Assembly: GCA_021323755.1 (NCBI GenBank)
Contig: JAJPKJ010000068.1
Location: 1-64,000 of the forward strand
Direction: 5' to 3'
DNA length: 64,000 bases
Source: Chitinophagales bacterium
GTDB taxonomy: Bacteria; Bacteroidota; Bacteroidia; Chitinophagales; Chitinophagaceae
The first letter of the stretch is position 1. Every line of letters starts with the position of its first letter. The notes beneath the pieces are model-generated. The model was given only the letters and a program-made list of their open reading frames with translations, searched no databases and was not told where the DNA came from. The position numbers and the translations under genes are program-made. Positions 8,967 to 18,474 of the stretch are shown piece after piece.

Positions 8967-9289
8967 AGAATTAAATTTATGGTTAAAGTGGTCAATCTTT
9001 ACTCAACATCCTGGCGTCGCACACAGGTGCGACAAATCATTAATCATCAGAAATTACAGAAACGCACCCATGGCAAGCGCTTCCATTAACAGGCAATAGC
9101 AACTGCGCTTATCTTCAAATATTTTATGCGGATAATCGGGAATCATATTCTCGTATAAAGATAAAATTCTTATTGCATAAATCGGAGTATTAACTAATAC
9201 ACATCATGTTAAAAAACCATTATCGATTTGTTGTCGCAAAATTCCCATTTGTTTTCCCTTTCCTATCTTCACACCACAAATAAACCCTT
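8967..9289. other. Divergent intergenic region between hppD and purK
   Basis: 323 bases with no convincing ORF. It contains a perfect short inverted repeat at 9016-9033 and, near the purK start, an AT-rich pyrimidine-rich stretch ending in TATCTTCA, a poor match to the -7 consensus. Both flanking genes read outward, so their promoters must lie here. I saw no tRNA-like or riboswitch-like structure. Confidence 0.5.
9016..9033. promoter_or_regulatory. Perfect inverted repeat in hppD leader
   Basis: GTCGCAC-acag-GTGCGAC: a 7-base-pair perfect stem with a four-base loop, 50-67 bases upstream of the hppD start. It could be an RNA hairpin in the hppD leader or an operator for a dimeric regulator. 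There is no T-tract on either side, so it is not a standard intrinsic terminator. Confidence 0.4.
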
Positions 9290-10414
9290 ATGCAAAAAGT
9301 TGGAATACTCGGCGGCGGTCAATTGGGAAGAATGTTGCTGCAGTCCGCCGCCAATTATCCTGTGGAAACTTATGTTTTGGAAAACGACGAAGATTGTCCC
9401 GCCGCGCATTTATGCCACCACTTTACAAAAGGAGATATAAAAAATTTTGATGATGTTTATCAATTCGGCAAAGGACTTAATGCCCTTACCATCGAAATTG
9501 AGTCGGTAAATGAAGATGCTTTGGAGCAGTTGGAAAAAGAAGGGGTGAAAATTTTCCCGAAACCAGCTGCGCTGCGCATTATTAAGAATAAGATCGCACA
9601 AAAGGAATTCTATAAACAGGCACAGATTCCCACATCTTCGTTCACTACAACCCAAAATCTTGCCGAGCTTAAAACGAAGGAAGATTTTGTTCCTGCGGTT
9701 CATAAAATCGGAATGGGTGGCTATGATGGTCGCGGAGTCCAAATAATTAGGACAATAGCCGATATTGATAAAGGCTTTGATGCGCCAAGTGTGCTGGAGA
9801 AATTGGTTTCTATTCACAAGGAAATCTCCCAGATCGTTGCTGTTAATGAAAAAGGGGAAACGGCGCTTTTTCCGTCTGTTGATATGGTTTTTAATCAGGA
9901 TCTAAATTTGCTCGATTATCAGATCAGTCCTGCCGATCTACCGAAAGAGATCTTATGGAAAGTGGAAGCCGTATCATTAAAAGTGGCCAGAGACTTAAAA
10001 AGTCCTGGCATTTTTGCAGTTGAATTATTCATTGACAAAAATGGGGATGTTTTGGTTAATGAGACGGCGCCGCGCGTGCATAATAGCGGGCATCATACCA
10101 TTGAAGCAAATTTCAGTTCACAATTTGATATGCTATGGAGAATCATTCTTGGTTATCCACTCGGAAACACATCAGCCATCATGCCTGCTGCCATTGTAAA
10201 TTTGTTAGGTGCTGATGGATTTAATGGAGAACCTATTTATGAAGGATTGAATGATCTGTTGAAAATGGAAAATGTCTTCGTGCATATTTATGGGAAAAAA
10301 CGAACTAAACCCGGGAGGAAAATGGGACATGTTACTATTTTAAGCCGCGATAAGATAGACCTGATTCACGCAACAAATAAAGTGAAGCAGATTGTAAAAG
10401 TCATCAGTACCTAA
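9290..10414 (+). CDS. purK: N5-carboxyaminoimidazole ribonucleotide synthase
   Basis: 374 residues. ATP-grasp enzyme that carboxylates AIR with bicarbonate to N5-CAIR in purine synthesis. Family motifs: N-terminal GILGGGQLGRMLLQSA, TIEIESVN, KIGMGGYDGRG, and the ATP-grasp metal segment VNETAPRVHNSGHHTIEA. Start ATG at 9290. The partner gene purE follows on the same strand after a 319-base interval filled by a decayed gene. In many genomes purE and purK are directly adjacent. Confidence 0.96.
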   Translation: MQKVGILGGGQLGRMLLQSAANYPVETYVLENDEDCPAAHLCHHFTKGDIKNFDDVYQFGKGLNALTIEIESVNEDALEQLEKEGVKIFPKPAALRIIKNKIAQKEFYKQAQIPTSSFTTTQNLAELKTKEDFVPAVHKIGMGGYDGRGVQIIRTIADIDKGFDAPSVLEKLVSIHKEISQIVAVNEKGETALFPSVDMVFNQDLNLLDYQISPADLPKEILWKVEAVSLKVARDLKSPGIFAVELFIDKNGDVLVNETAPRVHNSGHHTIEANFSSQFDMLWRIILGYPLGNTSAIMPAAIVNLLGADGFNGEPIYEGLNDLLKMENVFVHIYGKKRTKPGRKMGHVTILSRDKIDLIHATNKVKQIVKVIST

Positions 10415-10500
10415 TTTCCGATACAGAGTCTTTAGGGTAGCCTTAGCCCTTGTATCATGGATACAATGAAAAACTCAAGGACCTAATCTTGTGAAAAAAA

Positions 10501-10698
10501 ACAAGATATTCACCTGGCAGGAGCTATACAATTGTTGAAGAAGAAAAGTCCGGCAAAGAGTATAAACTGAAAGACTAAAAAGATGATTCATGCGGTTCTT
10601 TAATGGATGATATTGCCGAAGGTTTTGACAGAATTAGTCGTCTTGAATTTATAAATTTTCTTAGTATTGCAAAAGGTTCTTATGTCCATAAACGCTGA
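10501..10698 (+). pseudogene. Decayed four-helix-bundle (23S rRNA intervening-sequence type) protein
   Basis: In one frame, 10588-10695 translates to CGSLMDDIAEGF followed by a stretch containing RLEFINFLSIAKGSY. This is the conserved core of the four helix bundle (S23 / IVP) family, usually (S)GS(I/L)MDNIAEGF...EFI.FLSI(S/A)KGS. Just upstream, KEYKLKD is followed by TAA exactly where the family has a glutamine, so CAA to TAA is likely. Further upstream, a different frame gives KIFTWQELYN, like the family N-terminus, implying a frameshift. The C-terminal third is missing (a stop follows VHKR). No intact ORF remains. Intact members are small proteins encoded in 23S rRNA inserts or intergenic regions and are of unknown cellular role. 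Confidence 0.72.
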
Positions 10699-10733
10699 AC
10701 TAAAAACGCTAAACCAAAAACAATAAACAAGAA

Positions 10734-11246
10734 ATGCTAAAAGTCGGTATCATTATGGGCAGCGATAGCGACTTGCCAATCATGCAAGCTGCTGCCGATA
10801 TTTTAAAAGAATTCGCTATTGAATTTGAACTCACCGTTGTGTCCGCGCATCGCACTCCTTTGCGCATGGTTCAATATGCAACCGAAGCAAAGCAGCGCGG
10901 GTTAAAAGTGATCATTGCAGGAGCGGGTGGTGCCGCGCATTTGCCAGGAATGATTGCTTCCCTTACATCCTTGCCGGTGATCGGCGTTCCGATCAAGTCT
11001 TCTAACTCAATCGATGGGTGGGATTCTGTTCTTTCCATTTTACAAATGCCCAACGGAATCCCGGTTGCAACCGTTGCATTAAACGCTGCAAAAAATGCCG
11101 GCATTCTTGCGGCTTCCATTATCGGCGCTTTTGATGAAGTGATTGGCCTTGAGGTTGAGGCTTACAAAAAAAATCTTGAAAGCGATGTCCTATCTAAGAT
11201 TGAAAAATTAAAAAGCGAGGGTTGGCAAAATAATTTTGATAAATAA
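10734..11246 (+). CDS. purE: N5-carboxyaminoimidazole ribonucleotide mutase
   Basis: 170 residues. Rearranges N5-CAIR to CAIR, the step after PurK. Clear motifs: [12 protein letters not shown] with the substrate-binding SDSD, SAHRTP with the catalytic histidine, [12 protein letters not shown], and PVIGVPI. Start ATG at 10734. Same strand as purK, separated by the decayed four-helix-bundle gene. Confidence 0.97.
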   Translation: MLKVGIIMGSDSDLPIMQAAADILKEFAIEFELTVVSAHRTPLRMVQYATEAKQRGLKVIIAGAGGAAHLPGMIASLTSLPVIGVPIKSSNSIDGWDSVLSILQMPNGIPVATVALNAAKNAGILAASIIGAFDEVIGLEVEAYKKNLESDVLSKIEKLKSEGWQNNFDK

Positions 11247-11467
11247 ATTTTAGAAGTCGCTGGTATTTTAGTGGTAATGCAAAAGATTTTCTCTCTCCGG
11301 CTTTAATTCTCCTATCCGCATCTTTGGCCGCAACACTTCCATTCCCTGATCTACTATTAAACGTCAGGATTATTTATTAATCCCGTCATTTTGCCATTGG
11401 TCTTTACCAAAAATACTTTCCGCTGCATTTTCAAATTGTTTACATTTATTCTCACAAAACTAATATC

Positions 11468-12364
11468 ATGAATACGCTGATCAAAAAATCATCTGCATCA
11501 TTTTTATTCATTTTTATTTTTAACATGTTCGCCATTGCACAACCAATGGGCAAGGTAATTGAGCAAAAGACCGTGCACAGTTCGGTCATGAATCGGGATG
11601 TGAAATACACAATTTATTTTCCACCGGATTATGATTATTCGCAACGCAGCTATCCTGTTGTTTATTTATTACATGGATATACTGATGACAATACAGGCTG
11701 GCTTCAGTTTGGAGAGATCAATCGTTATGCAGATAAAGCAATTGCAGATGGAACAATTCCGCCAATGATCATCGTAATGCCGAACGGAGATTCCAGTTTT
11801 TATATCAATTCTTATGATGGCAAGGAAAAATATGAGGACTTTTTTGTGAAAGAATTTATGCCATCAATTGAAAAAACATATCGCATAAAGGGTGAAAAGA
11901 GATATCGCGGAATTGCCGGATTATCTATGGGTGGATATGGGACCTTAATTTATTCATTAAAATATCCGGAATTGTTCGCCGCCGCTGCGCCGCTAAGCGC
12001 GGCAGTAATATCTGATAAAAGATTAGTTGAAATCAATGACCATGATTATGATGTAACTTTTGCGCCATTATTTGGTAAAGGTCTGAAAGGGAATGACAGG
12101 TTGAACAAAACGTGGTATGACAATTCTGTTTTAAAATTAGTTGAAACGAAATCTGCGGATGATCTGAAAAAAGTTCGTTACTGGATCGATTGCGGCGATG
12201 ATGATTTTTTAACTGTTGGAAATTGTCTTTTACATATTGCATTGACAGAAAAAGGAGTGCCGCATGAATTTCGTGTACGTAATGGCGCGCACACCTGGAC
12301 TTATTGGAGAACGGGAATTACAGATGCATTACAATTTATCGGAGATAGCTTTCATCAGAAATAG
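11468..12364 (+). CDS. Secreted alpha/beta-hydrolase esterase (esterase D / feruloyl-esterase-like)
   Basis: 298 residues with a signal peptide (hydrophobic residues about 10-24, AIAQ cleavage). Esterase-family alpha/beta hydrolase: YPVVYLLHGYTDD (oxyanion side), nucleophile elbow GLSMGGYG, a probable acid in DCGDDDFL and the catalytic histidine in NGAHTWTYW. Relatives include acetyl-xylan and feruloyl esterases and S-formylglutathione hydrolase. The signal peptide argues for an extracytoplasmic substrate such as esterified plant polysaccharide, but this is inference. Stands alone. Confidence 0.86.
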   Translation: MNTLIKKSSASFLFIFIFNMFAIAQPMGKVIEQKTVHSSVMNRDVKYTIYFPPDYDYSQRSYPVVYLLHGYTDDNTGWLQFGEINRYADKAIADGTIPPMIIVMPNGDSSFYINSYDGKEKYEDFFVKEFMPSIEKTYRIKGEKRYRGIAGLSMGGYGTLIYSLKYPELFAAAAPLSAAVISDKRLVEINDHDYDVTFAPLFGKGLKGNDRLNKTWYDNSVLKLVETKSADDLKKVRYWIDCGDDDFLTVGNCLLHIALTEKGVPHEFRVRNGAHTWTYWRTGITDALQFIGDSFHQK

Positions 12365-12409
12365 TTTTCACAAATTTTTATATTCTCCCAAGATTCATTT
12401 AACATCTTT

Positions 12410-12449
12410 TGGCTTTTTGAAATTTTAATTTTATAAAAATCAAAAGCCA
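12410..12449 (+). promoter_or_regulatory. Inverted repeat reaching the start codon of the kelch lipoprotein
   Basis: TGGCTTTTTGA (12410-12420) is the reverse complement of TCAAAAGCCA (12440-12449) with one bulged base. The right arm ends on the A of the ATG, so the transcript can fold a hairpin that covers the translation start. It could also partly serve as a terminator for the upstream esterase gene. Confidence 0.35.
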
Positions 12450-13489
12450 TGAACCAAAACTTTATCTATTGCGCTATATTTTTCATTTCAGTTATTTTTA
12501 GTTCATGTCATCGTAATTCTTGTTGCGGTGTCACCAATGATGGCAAATGGGTCAAGCGCGCAGATTTCCCCGGAGTTGCAAGAAGTGAATCCAGTTCATT
12601 TGTTGTTGGTAATTATGCATATGTTGGCACCGGAGTAGATAACAATTTCAACAGGTTGAATGATCTCTGGCAATATGATCCTGTGAAAAATTCCTGGGAG
12701 CAAGAAGCCAATTTACCGGGCGTTGCGCGAAGTTCCGCGGTAGGTTTAACTGTTAGCAACTATGGATATCTGGGAACCGGATACACTGGAACGAATATAT
12801 TGAAAGATTTCTGGCAGTATAATCCAGAAAATAATACATGGACTCAAAAGTCCAATCTTGCCGGCAGCGAACGTTATGAAGCAGTTGCATTTGGAATTCA
12901 GAACCTCGGCTATATAGCAACTGGTTTCGACACAAGCAGTTTGAGAGATTGCTGGGAATACAATCCTGATGCGGACACATGGAAACAAAAATCCGATCTA
13001 AAAGGCAATGCCAGATGGAGCGCGGTAGCTTTCGTTCATAATCAATTTGGATATATTGTCACCGGTCTCACAGATAATGGAAGCATGATAGGTGACTTTT
13101 GGAAATTCGATCCTTCACAACCTGATTCGAACGCATGGACACAGCTACGAAATATTTATAATTCCGATTCTGCTCCTTATGATGACATCTACACCACCAT
13201 CATGAGAGCAAATGCAACTGCTTTTGTAATATTAAACGTTAAAAGTGAGGGTGGTGGCGATTTCGCTTACCTTACCACAGGCATAAATGGCTCATTAAAT
13301 AAATGGACATGGGAATATAATTTTGCTAATGACTTATGGATCCCAAAAACACAATTTGTAGGTGATGCAAGACAAGGCGGTGTAAGTTTCTCGGTATTAA
13401 ATCGTGGATTCACTGGTGGTGGTGAAAACGAATCTGGCGCCCTTGAAGATTTTTGGGAATTCGATCCCAACCAGCCTAATAACCGATAA
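12449..13489 (+). CDS. Kelch-repeat lipoprotein
   Basis: 346 residues. The N-terminus is hydrophobic with a lipobox-like VIFSSC (Cys about 20), so it is probably a lipoprotein. The rest is about six kelch-type blades, each with an aromatic/glycine signature such as GYLGTGYTGTNILKDFWQY or GYIATGFDTSSLRDCWEY and a trailing W-x-QKSDL strand, predicting a beta-propeller. No catalytic residues of galactose oxidases were recognised. Likely a surface-exposed binding protein of unknown partner. The stop lies 4 bases from the convergent bshC stop. Confidence 0.85.
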   Translation: MNQNFIYCAIFFISVIFSSCHRNSCCGVTNDGKWVKRADFPGVARSESSSFVVGNYAYVGTGVDNNFNRLNDLWQYDPVKNSWEQEANLPGVARSSAVGLTVSNYGYLGTGYTGTNILKDFWQYNPENNTWTQKSNLAGSERYEAVAFGIQNLGYIATGFDTSSLRDCWEYNPDADTWKQKSDLKGNARWSAVAFVHNQFGYIVTGLTDNGSMIGDFWKFDPSQPDSNAWTQLRNIYNSDSAPYDDIYTTIMRANATAFVILNVKSEGGGDFAYLTTGINGSLNKWTWEYNFANDLWIPKTQFVGDARQGGVSFSVLNRGFTGGGENESGALEDFWEFDPNQPNNR

Positions 13490-13493
13490 TCAA

Positions 13494-15089
13494 TTATTTT
13501 TCTTCTATCACAGTAAATTCCTGTTCGAGCGTAAGTGAATTTTGATAGACAAGATCAATGAATGCTTTCCCCCATTTTGCATAATAAGGCATAAAGTTTT
13601 CAATCCGCTCCTGCAAATTATTTAAAGGGAATAATGAAGATTTGATTTGATGAATTTGCCGGTGAATATCTTCAAATTTTCTTTTTTCGTTTCGCAGTAA
13701 TTTTTTTTCTAATTCTTTAAGCTGCTTCAAAGCCTTTACTCGCATGGCTTCAACATGTTGCTGCAAGGTAATATCAATATTACCGGCGATCATTTTTAAA
13801 TTAGAATAATAATCTTCTGCAACAGTAATTTCCTTTTGCAGGCTCACTTGGTTCTTCGATTCATTCTTAACTATTTCACTTAATAATGTTTCCGCAGGTT
13901 TAAAAATATCTGTTACCATCAACCCGGCATTCGTAATCTTCTCTTCCCACCTTTTTTCAATTATGAGAAAAGAATTTCGCAATATTAAAATCGGAAATGG
14001 AACTGAATAATGACCAAAGAGATCTTTAAGTTCAAGCCAGTATGCTGTTTCTCCCCCACCCCCGATGAATGCAATATCCGGCAAAATTGTTGACTGAAAT
14101 AATCCTCGCAAGATTACATTGGGGCTAAATCTTTCAGGGGAATTTTTTAGTTCAGCGAGGATCTCATCTTTTGTAAATTGAATTTCGGTATGTCTTACGA
14201 TGAACTTCTCATTTTTAAATTCTATCAATTCCCGGATATTATCTTTTAAGTAAAATAAATTTATTTCCCGCGGGTTTGCCTGCACTTTATAATTTTCAGG
14301 AAATGACCGAATTGTTTTTTCAACGATTGATGACGCAGTCTGGTTTATCAGATCATCTTCAAATACAGGCTTCATCAGGTTTTTTAAGTTTGGATTATCT
14401 GGAATCAAAACAATCAATCCATATTCAGCAAACAATTTGTCGATCAGTTTAAAAGTGGCAGTTTGTATGTCCGGACTTTTGAGATAGCAATCTCGCAACA
14501 AGGCAGCCAATTCCTTTCCATAAGGCTGAACAGAAAATTCCCCTTCGATACGATCAATGATTTTTTCAAGTCCCTTTGTTTTCATTCTTCCCACCGCGCC
14601 ATTTTGTTTTGCTTCCCAGCTTATCTTTTCATTATCGAGATAAATATATCCGAGTTCATCAAGATCAGCATCTTCACTTCCCATATAATAGACAGGCACG
14701 AAATTCTTTTCCGGCAATTCGGCAGACAGGTATTTTGCAATCTTTATTGTGTGCAGGATCTTATAAACAAAAAAAAGTGTCCCGGTAAAAATGGCGGGTT
14801 GATGCGCAGTGGTGATGGTGTAGGTGTTTTCAAGCGAAAGCTTTTCAATATTATCTCTTACAGCAACGGACAATTCCAGGTTGTGATATTGTTTGGTTAA
14901 TTCTTCAACCAAAATCTTTCTGTTCGTTTTAAATTGATCACGGGCATATATAGCCGATTTGACGCCTTCAAGAGAAACAGGATGGGCATAAAATGATCGC
15001 AACGATGCATCATTTTGTAAATAATCAGTTATTATCCGGGAGAAATATCCAGTCTGCTGATATGATAAATTAGTAGCCTTACAATTCAT
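13494..15089 (-). CDS. bshC: Bacillithiol biosynthesis cysteine-adding enzyme
   Basis: 531 residues, usual BshC length. Joins cysteine to GlcN-malate, the last step of bacillithiol synthesis. Strong family stretches: TITTAHQPAIFTGTLFFVYK, the adjacent YYMGSEDADLDELG, and FIGGGGETAYWLELKDLF; a coiled-coil region near residues 420-490 is typical. Start ATG at 15089. It is the last gene of the minus-strand run that starts with the arabinofuranosidase genes, 55 bases after the dehydrogenase stop, and may be read through from it. bshA and bshB are not in the window. Confidence 0.95.
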   Translation of the reverse strand: MNCKATNLSYQQTGYFSRIITDYLQNDASLRSFYAHPVSLEGVKSAIYARDQFKTNRKILVEELTKQYHNLELSVAVRDNIEKLSLENTYTITTAHQPAIFTGTLFFVYKILHTIKIAKYLSAELPEKNFVPVYYMGSEDADLDELGYIYLDNEKISWEAKQNGAVGRMKTKGLEKIIDRIEGEFSVQPYGKELAALLRDCYLKSPDIQTATFKLIDKLFAEYGLIVLIPDNPNLKNLMKPVFEDDLINQTASSIVEKTIRSFPENYKVQANPREINLFYLKDNIRELIEFKNEKFIVRHTEIQFTKDEILAELKNSPERFSPNVILRGLFQSTILPDIAFIGGGGETAYWLELKDLFGHYSVPFPILILRNSFLIIEKRWEEKITNAGLMVTDIFKPAETLLSEIVKNESKNQVSLQKEITVAEDYYSNLKMIAGNIDITLQQHVEAMRVKALKQLKELEKKLLRNEKRKFEDIHRQIHQIKSSLFPLNNLQERIENFMPYYAKWGKAFIDLVYQNSLTLEQEFTVIEEK

Positions 15090-15144
15090 AAGAACAGTAA
15101 AAGTAAGAAGTCTGCATAAATCAGCTTCAACCGTTTAAACAAAT

Positions 15145-16395
15145 TCATCCAAATCGTTCCACATCGAATGCTGAACAATCAATAGTCGTTTTTTGTTTAT
15201 TGATGATTTCTTCCACCAGCTTCCCTGTTGCAGCAGCCAGGGATAATCCCAGCATGGCATGACCACCGGCAAGTGTGAGATTATTGTATTTACTGTGTCT
15301 TCCAATATAGGGCAATCCGTCAGGAGTCAAGGGCCGCAAGCCATTCCATATTTTTTCTTTGGCAGGAAATTGAACGGTGAGGCTTGGATAATAATTTTTA
15401 GCAGCTTTAAAAATCGCTTCTACTCTTTTTATCAAAATCCTATCATTAATGCCGCTGATCTCCATTGTTCCGCCCATGCGAAGATCTTTTCCCATTGGTG
15501 TCATCGCTACGCGATCATCTACCAAAATTGCAGGATGTCGTAAATTCTTCCCGACATTTTCATAAGTTATGCTATAGCCTTTCCCAGCCTGCATTATAAC
15601 GGGAATGCCTAATTGTTTTGTAACAACAGGTAACCATGAACCTGTAGCAATGATCAATTCATTACAATTGAATTTTCCTTTATCAGTAACTATTGCATTA
15701 ATACTGTCTCCATTTTTCTCAAAACCGGTGACCGTGGTATTCAATTGAAGACGGACGCCAGCTTTTTGTAAATGTCCTTTTAATGTTTGCATAAAATCTC
15801 CCGGATGCAGATGGCAATCTATTGGGTACAGAATTCCGCCCCGAACATTCACTTCAACTTCGGATTCCATTTCCTGAATCTGCCCGGCAGTAAAAATTTC
15901 TGTCTCAATCCCCAAAGCTGCTGCCTGCTTTGCCAATTCAATCTCATGCTTTTCAATCGCGGCGCTTTTGTACAACATGAAGCAGCCGACTTCAGCCATG
16001 CGAAAATGATTTCCGAGATCATTCTTTATCTCTGAAGTCAGCTCCCGGCTTAGATGAAGGATATTATTGAGATGCGGAATATTCTTTTGCATCGTTTTTT
16101 CATTGGCGGATTTCCAGAACGTCAATCCCCATCTTACCAAATCTTTATTGAGCCTGGGTTTTATGTAGAACGGACTTGATGAACTCAACATCCAACGCAA
16201 CCCTTTTGCAACAATTCCGGGAGAGGCCAGCGGTGTAAAATGACTGGGAGAAACATAACCTGCATTACCAAATGAAGTGCCTGAAGTAATATCACCACGT
16301 TCTATAACCGTAACATCAAACCCTTTTTTTTGCAAATAATATGCGCAGCACAGACCAATAACTCCCCCACCAATAATACCTACTTGTTTTTCCAT
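15145..16395 (-). CDS. FAD-dependent D-amino-acid dehydrogenase, probable D-hydroxyproline dehydrogenase
   Basis: 416-residue DadA-type flavoenzyme. N-terminal dinucleotide-binding [16 protein letters not shown], then the DAO-family [19 protein letters not shown] segment, and a C-terminal [14 protein letters not shown]...[16 protein letters not shown]-binding motif. DadA-like single-subunit enzymes next to a 4-hydroxyproline epimerase oxidise cis-4-hydroxy-D-proline to pyrroline-4-hydroxy-2-carboxylate (HypO/LhpB role). The epimerase, deaminase and semialdehyde dehydrogenase of that pathway are at 22-27 kb. Its ATG overlaps the 3' end of the glutaminase-family gene by 16 bases, so it is translationally coupled into the GH51-GH127 operon. 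Substrate assignment is by context. Confidence 0.86.
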   Translation of the reverse strand: MEKQVGIIGGGVIGLCCAYYLQKKGFDVTVIERGDITSGTSFGNAGYVSPSHFTPLASPGIVAKGLRWMLSSSSPFYIKPRLNKDLVRWGLTFWKSANEKTMQKNIPHLNNILHLSRELTSEIKNDLGNHFRMAEVGCFMLYKSAAIEKHEIELAKQAAALGIETEIFTAGQIQEMESEVEVNVRGGILYPIDCHLHPGDFMQTLKGHLQKAGVRLQLNTTVTGFEKNGDSINAIVTDKGKFNCNELIIATGSWLPVVTKQLGIPVIMQAGKGYSITYENVGKNLRHPAILVDDRVAMTPMGKDLRMGGTMEISGINDRILIKRVEAIFKAAKNYYPSLTVQFPAKEKIWNGLRPLTPDGLPYIGRHSKYNNLTLAGGHAMLGLSLAAATGKLVEEIINKQKTTIDCSAFDVERFG

Positions 16396-18392
16396 TTCTT
16401 TTCCAATAGTTTAATAAAATATCCGCCTACAACGCTCCTGGCCTGAAAGCCAACCTGCTTGCCATTTGTTGTTTCATGCCAATCGCTCAAAGGCACCCGC
16501 GTTGGCGTTTCTGTAGCATATTTGTAAACGGGGTCAATAATGGCTTCAAAATCATTTTTATTATCGGCCAAAACCGAGGTCCATAATATCCAGTCCGATT
16601 TTGTATATGTCTTTCTGCTATCTAATGGCAATCCGTACTCGTTTTGCTTGGTAAGATAATATTTCACTTCCTTATCATAAACAGATTGCGGAAACAAATT
16701 CAAACCAAGCAATTTATCCCAAACCAGATTATATTTCTGGCTCCACGTATTTTTATCATCAAAGGTTAAAGCATAATGATCGCCGGCATCTGCTAATTGC
16801 ATCCATTTAATGGCTGCGCTTCGCGCGATCTGTTTATATTTTTCGGCAGTTGCATTTTGCCCGCTCAATTCCGCAAGTTGAGCATAGGCGCCGATGCCCA
16901 CTATGGCTTTTATGGAAAGATTGGCGTTACGCGCAAGATGGCCTGCAAAATCATCAGTACACAATTGATTGGCGGGATCGATTCCTTCATTCACTAAAAA
17001 ATCGACCCATTGCGACAATTCTTTCCAATGCAGTTTTGCGTAATCAGTTTTGCCCTCTGCTTTGCAAATTGCAGCCGTAAGGATCATTACATTACCCGCT
17101 TCTTCAACCGGCATATCTTCTCCATAGGTTTGCCCGTTTGCGAGCGGATATGTGCCAAGATCGTGTGCAGGAAAGGGTTTTGTCCATTTACCGCTTTCGG
17201 AATAATAAAAAATTCCATTCAACATCCCTTTCAGAAGATCGGGATTATAAATTAATGTGAGTGGTGCAGAAGGATAGGTTACATCAACCGTCCATATCGA
17301 ACCATTGCTGAAATTTTCTTTTTGGGGAAAAAGAATTTCATTATTTGGCCCACGAACCAATTTATGGGCAGCGAGTGATTGACGATAAGCGAGTACACAA
17401 AGTTTTGCATATTTTTCACCGCCGGCATCAACGGCGTCATCATACAATTGCTTGTCGAATGCATCGCATTTATTTTTTATCAAACGGTAATCTGAAGACG
17501 CACGGTCTAAAACTTCTTCGATCTTGCCACCATCTTTTTTCCACCAGGCTTGCAGATTTTGCCCGAAGTACTGTATCGCATTCAGATCATCATATGCAAG
17601 CAGAACTCTTTTTTCAACAGGTTTCACGCTTATCTGGAAACCAATTGTAGCCGTTAAGGCAAGTTCTTTTGCCCGGATAGGTGCTTCTTCGATTTTTGAC
17701 ACCACCCTATTTGTTTCAAAAGATTGCAAAGCTCCTTGAATATTACTGATTCGCACTGATGTTGAATTATCCTTTGCCGCAGCCAGATAAAGATATCCCC
17801 AATCAATTCTTACATCATCTCCTTTTTTTTGCAGGATCTTTTGAGTCGTTGTTCCGGTTTTTATGATAGAAAGGATTTCGCTTTTCGATGAAGCCGATGT
17901 GACCAATTGATCTTCGCTGTCGCTGGCAGCAGTTGCCGAAGCGCTGAAAAATATCTGAACCTCATGCATCCCCTCGTCATTTGGAGTTACTTTAAAGTTT
18001 ATATAGGTAACCGGAGTTGAAAGTAGATCCAGATTATTCATTAATAAAGGGGAAAGAAAATCTACTTCAAGCTTTACAGGGCCGCATAAAAACTCATAGG
18101 TTGTCTGAGTAGCTGTTATGGTAACATTTTTTTGTGTTGCCGCAATAATATTTTTCGATTCATTAATTGTCCCTAAAAAATTATAAAATTTTCCATCAAC
18201 TTTAATTACACCTTGTAACGGCTGATCTTTTCCAGTCCAGTGTTTGGTTTGACTTTGATTCAGGTTATCCGAGAAAGACCAGATACTGAAGTATGGATCA
18301 TGGGTGATCAATGGATAGGCCGGTGCTTTCAGCATCTGGCAGAATACGGTAAGCGGGGTCGCAATGGCTATGAGTAAAAAAAATTTCTTCAT
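16380..18392 (-). CDS. Glutaminase-A-family secreted protein (DUF4964/DUF5127/DUF4965/DUF1793 type)
   Basis: About 670 residues. I start at ATG 18392 because it gives a canonical signal peptide ([19 protein letters not shown]); an upstream in-frame ATG at 18416 adds eight residues. The first segment, [20 protein letters not shown], and the later [39 protein letters not shown] and [19 protein letters not shown] are typical of the fungal/bacterial glutaminase A family, whose central part is an alpha/alpha six-hairpin barrel. Some members hydrolyse glutamine; many bacterial ones are uncharacterised and the fold is shared with glycosidases. Lying between GH127 and D-hydroxyproline dehydrogenase, it may act on a piece of the same glycoprotein substrate (inference). 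Confidence 0.85.
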   Translation of the reverse strand: MKKFFLLIAIATPLTVFCQMLKAPAYPLITHDPYFSIWSFSDNLNQSQTKHWTGKDQPLQGVIKVDGKFYNFLGTINESKNIIAATQKNVTITATQTTYEFLCGPVKLEVDFLSPLLMNNLDLLSTPVTYINFKVTPNDEGMHEVQIFFSASATAASDSEDQLVTSASSKSEILSIIKTGTTTQKILQKKGDDVRIDWGYLYLAAAKDNSTSVRISNIQGALQSFETNRVVSKIEEAPIRAKELALTATIGFQISVKPVEKRVLLAYDDLNAIQYFGQNLQAWWKKDGGKIEEVLDRASSDYRLIKNKCDAFDKQLYDDAVDAGGEKYAKLCVLAYRQSLAAHKLVRGPNNEILFPQKENFSNGSIWTVDVTYPSAPLTLIYNPDLLKGMLNGIFYYSESGKWTKPFPAHDLGTYPLANGQTYGEDMPVEEAGNVMILTAAICKAEGKTDYAKLHWKELSQWVDFLVNEGIDPANQLCTDDFAGHLARNANLSIKAIVGIGAYAQLAELSGQNATAEKYKQIARSAAIKWMQLADAGDHYALTFDDKNTWSQKYNLVWDKLLGLNLFPQSVYDKEVKYYLTKQNEYGLPLDSRKTYTKSDWILWTSVLADNKNDFEAIIDPVYKYATETPTRVPLSDWHETTNGKQVGFQARSVVGGYFIKLLEKKWKNK

Positions 18393-18474
18393 GGTGCGTT
18401 TTGTTATGGGAATCAAATCGAATTACACGAAATGAACATGATAAATCGGTGCAATTAATTTAAAATTCGCGGTA

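Noticed and set aside
8853-9089. 78-residue plus-strand ORF at the hppD 5' end
   Set aside because: Antisense to hppD and running into the intergenic hairpin; no recognisable motif.
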